This document shows, one piece after another, positions 61,418 to 64,000 of a stretch of 64,000 nt of DNA. Made by a program: the position numbers and the translations under genes. The stretch is from Ulota crispa (taxonomy: Eukaryota > Streptophyta > Bryopsida > Orthotrichales > Orthotrichaceae). The notes under the pieces were generated by a model. It made no database searches. It was given only the letters and a program-made list of their open reading frames with translations, and was not told where the DNA came from. Every line of letters starts with the position of its first letter. Position 1 is the stretch's first letter. Location of the stretch: assembly GCA_963920765.1 (NCBI GenBank), contig OY987243.1:25229419-25293418 (forward strand). The letters are read 5' to 3'.

Positions 61418-62327
61418 CCCTTTAAGGACCACATGACCATATTTTGGTTGCTAGGAGTGGTTTTTGGCCTGTAGGTTGAAATTGCTCAATAATTTAGAAT
61501 TTGGTCTTGAAGTACGCATATGATCACAAATTTTTTGCATCCATCTAAAGAAATCCCAATGCAATTGGGTATGTGAGTTGATAAATAATGGTGTTTATAC
61601 GGCATGGTTTCAAAATATGTATCCATTTTTTGTCAATGATGGATTAAAGCAACAACACAATACATCAAGTATGCAAGAAGAATGTCAAATTTCAATTGCA
61701 CAATTCTAAAAAATTCAAATTGCTTAGGAAATACGCTTGTATTGTTTTCATATGCGGTAATAGTATAATTGTAGTATTTGAAGATCTACAAAAATGTTGT
61801 TGTCATTTTGGCTTTAGAATTTCTCATCTTACATTTAAGGCCAATTCTTGATTGTTTTCACCAATTGGATTTTCCAGAATAATTATCAAATTTCTTGTAG
61901 AACTGTTTTAGGGTAGCAAAGTAAGTGGGTTTTTTGACTCTTTTTGTCCACTTAGCTACACCTTGTGATTGCTATTTTTGTCTATTTTGTGTGAAACTAG
62001 TCTTGTTGGAAAGGTGGGAAACCTTGCTTTCTAGAGATGTAGGGCTTTTCTCAATCAAAACTTGCATGAAAGGTTAACATTCAAAATTATACAAGAATGA
62101 AACACAAGAGATTTTCCGCATACGGCTCACTCAATCATTATAATATTTTACTTCCAACGGTAAATTTAGTTGAAATTTTGGTGCTCTACAATAAACAAGG
62201 TGCACTTCCCATTTGTATGGTTAGATTATTGAAAATGTGTCCATATTTGAGTCAATTCCAAATCTAAGCTTACAGCCCCTGATTTCAATAGATTTTGTGA
62301 AAATGGGTGTGGTCGTTAAAAGGTTAA
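61414..62327. mobile_element. TTAA element, long subfamily, 914 bp
   Basis: Left end TTAACCCTTTAAGGACCACA and inverted right end TTAACCTTTTAACGACCACA. It shares its first TTAA with the 238-bp element. A similar left-type end, TTAACCCTTTAGTGGACC, at 60785 has no clear partner. Confidence 0.75.
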
Positions 62328-62795
62328 CTTGTGAATGGATGAAAAACAAAGTTTTAGTTTAGACGAGACCCGGCTGCATCCTTATTACAGTACTGTTCAA
62401 AATCTGCGCTTCTAATCATACGAGGTTAAAGGTCAACGATTTTCAAAATTACACTAATAACCAATCCAAAAGCTAGGTTTGGCATTTACGGATTAATTTG
62501 GTTCACTTTATAAAAAAAATGAGCATACTCTAGTGAAACCTTAGAGAATTGAATGGAACCAAATATAAACACCAATAGACATTGAACCACACACCTCATG
62601 AACCTCCACAAGTCCAACAACAAGCCCATCCACCCTTTATGGATGTTTGGGTCCAACTCTCAACCAAATTTTGAGACTTAAAAAGTACGTACCATGAAGC
62701 TAGAATTTCTAAATTTCAAGCTTTCAACCAATTAAAATTTGAAAATTTGAGGGGACGTGGGGAAACAGGGAAGTGGTACAGAATCACTGCGCTTA

Positions 62796-63170
62796 GAGCA
62801 TTGCCACTGCAGACAGAAAGGCACATGTAACCTGCACCTTTGAGAGAGGATCTCAAGACTTGAGTTTTGGCCTCCACTGCGCAGTCTTTACCGATCTCCA
62901 AAGAATTACAAAGAGACACTACAACCTTCCGCTCACGCTACTATGCAGGTTTAGAGAGATCGCGTTAGAGCTCACTAAAGAGTAGAATCTTCTAATTATA
63001 ATTGAGAGTGCTAGAGAAAAGAGCTGGAAGGTTCTGGCAAGAACAAGGTTAGCATGAGTGCAATGGGAAGGGTTTCTTAAATTGTGGAGCCGCTATTGCA
63101 ATCTACCCGCTTTGTCGCTCTCCAAATCTCCAGTCACGTTTGTTGTTGTAGCAAAGGGGTGGAGTTGCTC
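62796..63170. mobile_element. Possible 375-bp inverted-repeat element
   Basis: GAGCATTGCCACTGCAG at the left and inverted GAGCAACTCCACCCC at the right are similar. TTA lies outside the left end and TAA outside the right. It directly abuts the next element. The sequence is less AT-rich than its surroundings. Tentative. Confidence 0.4.
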
Positions 63171-63173
63171 TAA

Positions 63174-63729
63174 GGGCAGCTTCACACTATGGCCAAAGGT
63201 CAAGACACCGTCAGTCTGCACCAATCAGATTGCAAGAAAATGAGAGTCTGGCCTCTCAACCCTTCATTTTAGAGGCCAAACTCCAAAGGTTGTCATCCTC
63301 CAAATGTCTACATGGCAGCACTTTATCATCCAAGGTTGACGGCCTCTTGGCAATAGTTTGGGTCAAGTAAAAATGAAGACCCAAACTATGGTTGAGAGGC
63401 CGTCACATTGTTTTCATAAAATAATCAAAAGCTTACAAGATCTTGGCCATTGGATTTGGAAGGTCTAATAAATGCTATGGCTTCCAACTTGGGCTTGGCC
63501 TTTGGAGGTTTCACAATATGGCCATTCAAGTTGAGAGGCCGTGGAAGCTCATTGTCAAGAGTTTAGCCTTTGGACTTGACCTTTGGAGGCTTTACACTAA
63601 GAGCGGCCAAAGGTGTCAAAAACAATATTTTATTACCTATTTTCAGCCCATTTGGTTGGCCTCTCAACAAAGTTTGGCCACTCAATCCCATAGTCTCTTG
63701 ACTTGGCTGGTCATAGTGTGAAACAACCC
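63174..63729. mobile_element. Probable PIF/Harbinger-like MITE, 556 bp
   Basis: Left end GGGCAGCTTCACACTATGGC and inverted right end GGGTTGTTTCACACTATGAC resemble the termini of the element at 8946 (GGGTATGTTCACACTTGGTG). The flanks are TAA and TTA, so the duplication is not exact. The interior has several inverted GGCCAAAGGTC / GAGAGGCCGTC words. Confidence 0.55.
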
Positions 63730-64000
63730 TTAGGATTATGTCAAAACATCCCAACAACCAAGAGTGAAGGGAGGGGAGGGGAGGAAATGCAGAAGAACCA
63801 AGTGTGGAGTTACAATATAGTACCCTAAAGAAAGAGTACATAATTCCCTCTTATGGGATTCATAGAAGTTTGTATTATAAATAAATTAGTTTTTGCCAAA
63901 ATAAACATATCATCATGTTTAAAGGTACAAACTTCATCACAATGTATGAGTCAAATAACAAAAACTAATTTCCATAAAGAAATATATATGTTACTAAATT
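63730..64000. other. Intergenic, no feature seen
   Basis: AT-rich tail of the window. A short GGGAGGGGAGGGGAGG run lies at 63769-63784. Confidence 0.5.

Overview
The window looks like nuclear DNA of a land plant, most likely a non-vascular one (moss or liverwort). Three complete plant genes sit in long AT-rich intergenic DNA full of short non-autonomous transposons. Organism evidence is indirect. The three proteins belong to plant-restricted families, and a decayed mitochondrial rps2 copy at 56032-56707 reads like a bryophyte mitochondrial S2 protein. The species cannot be named from sequence alone.

Genes: (1) a GOLDEN2-LIKE (GLK) transcription factor, 7097-8602 minus, with an uninterrupted coding region; (2) a PLASTID MOVEMENT IMPAIRED1 / PMI1-RELATED protein, 21395-26146 plus, five exons joining in frame to 1300 residues; (3) a LUMINIDEPENDENS (LD) homologue, 45091-53425 minus, fifteen exons joining in frame to 1401 residues, one intron apparently GC-AG. 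GLK controls chloroplast development genes, PMI1 acts in organelle positioning and LD is a nuclear regulator. There is no sign that they are regulated together.

Mobile DNA: the dominant feature is a group of elements bounded by TTAA and ending in inverted CCCCTAAA-like termini. At least sixteen have both ends visible, in size classes of about 80, 230-250, 550-620 and 910-960 bp. Neighbouring elements repeatedly share a single TTAA, forming chains (9847-10304, 16286-16831, 34319-35485, 61180-62327). The TTAA flank and CCC start are piggyBac-like, but no transposase is present. Also seen: a Mutator-like foldback element with a perfect 9-bp target duplication and a 34-copy 14-bp minisatellite in one arm (57051-57947); CACTA-like elements (17011-19112, 54815-55008, perhaps 60088-60223); PIF/Harbinger-like elements (8946-9666, perhaps 63174-63729); a dispersed 250-bp inverted-repeat element (15960-16209, 55742-55996); a possible Helitron; and a decayed transposase-like coding fragment (39440-39780).

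Layout: 1-6.4 kb repeats and a 200-N gap; 6.4-9 kb GLK; 9-21 kb nested transposons; 21.4-26.1 kb PMI1-like gene; 27-45 kb transposons, decayed coding remnants and a second 200-N gap; 45-53.5 kb LD; 53.7-64 kb transposons, mitochondrial insert and minisatellites. Most open reading frames outside the three genes are chance or shadow frames.
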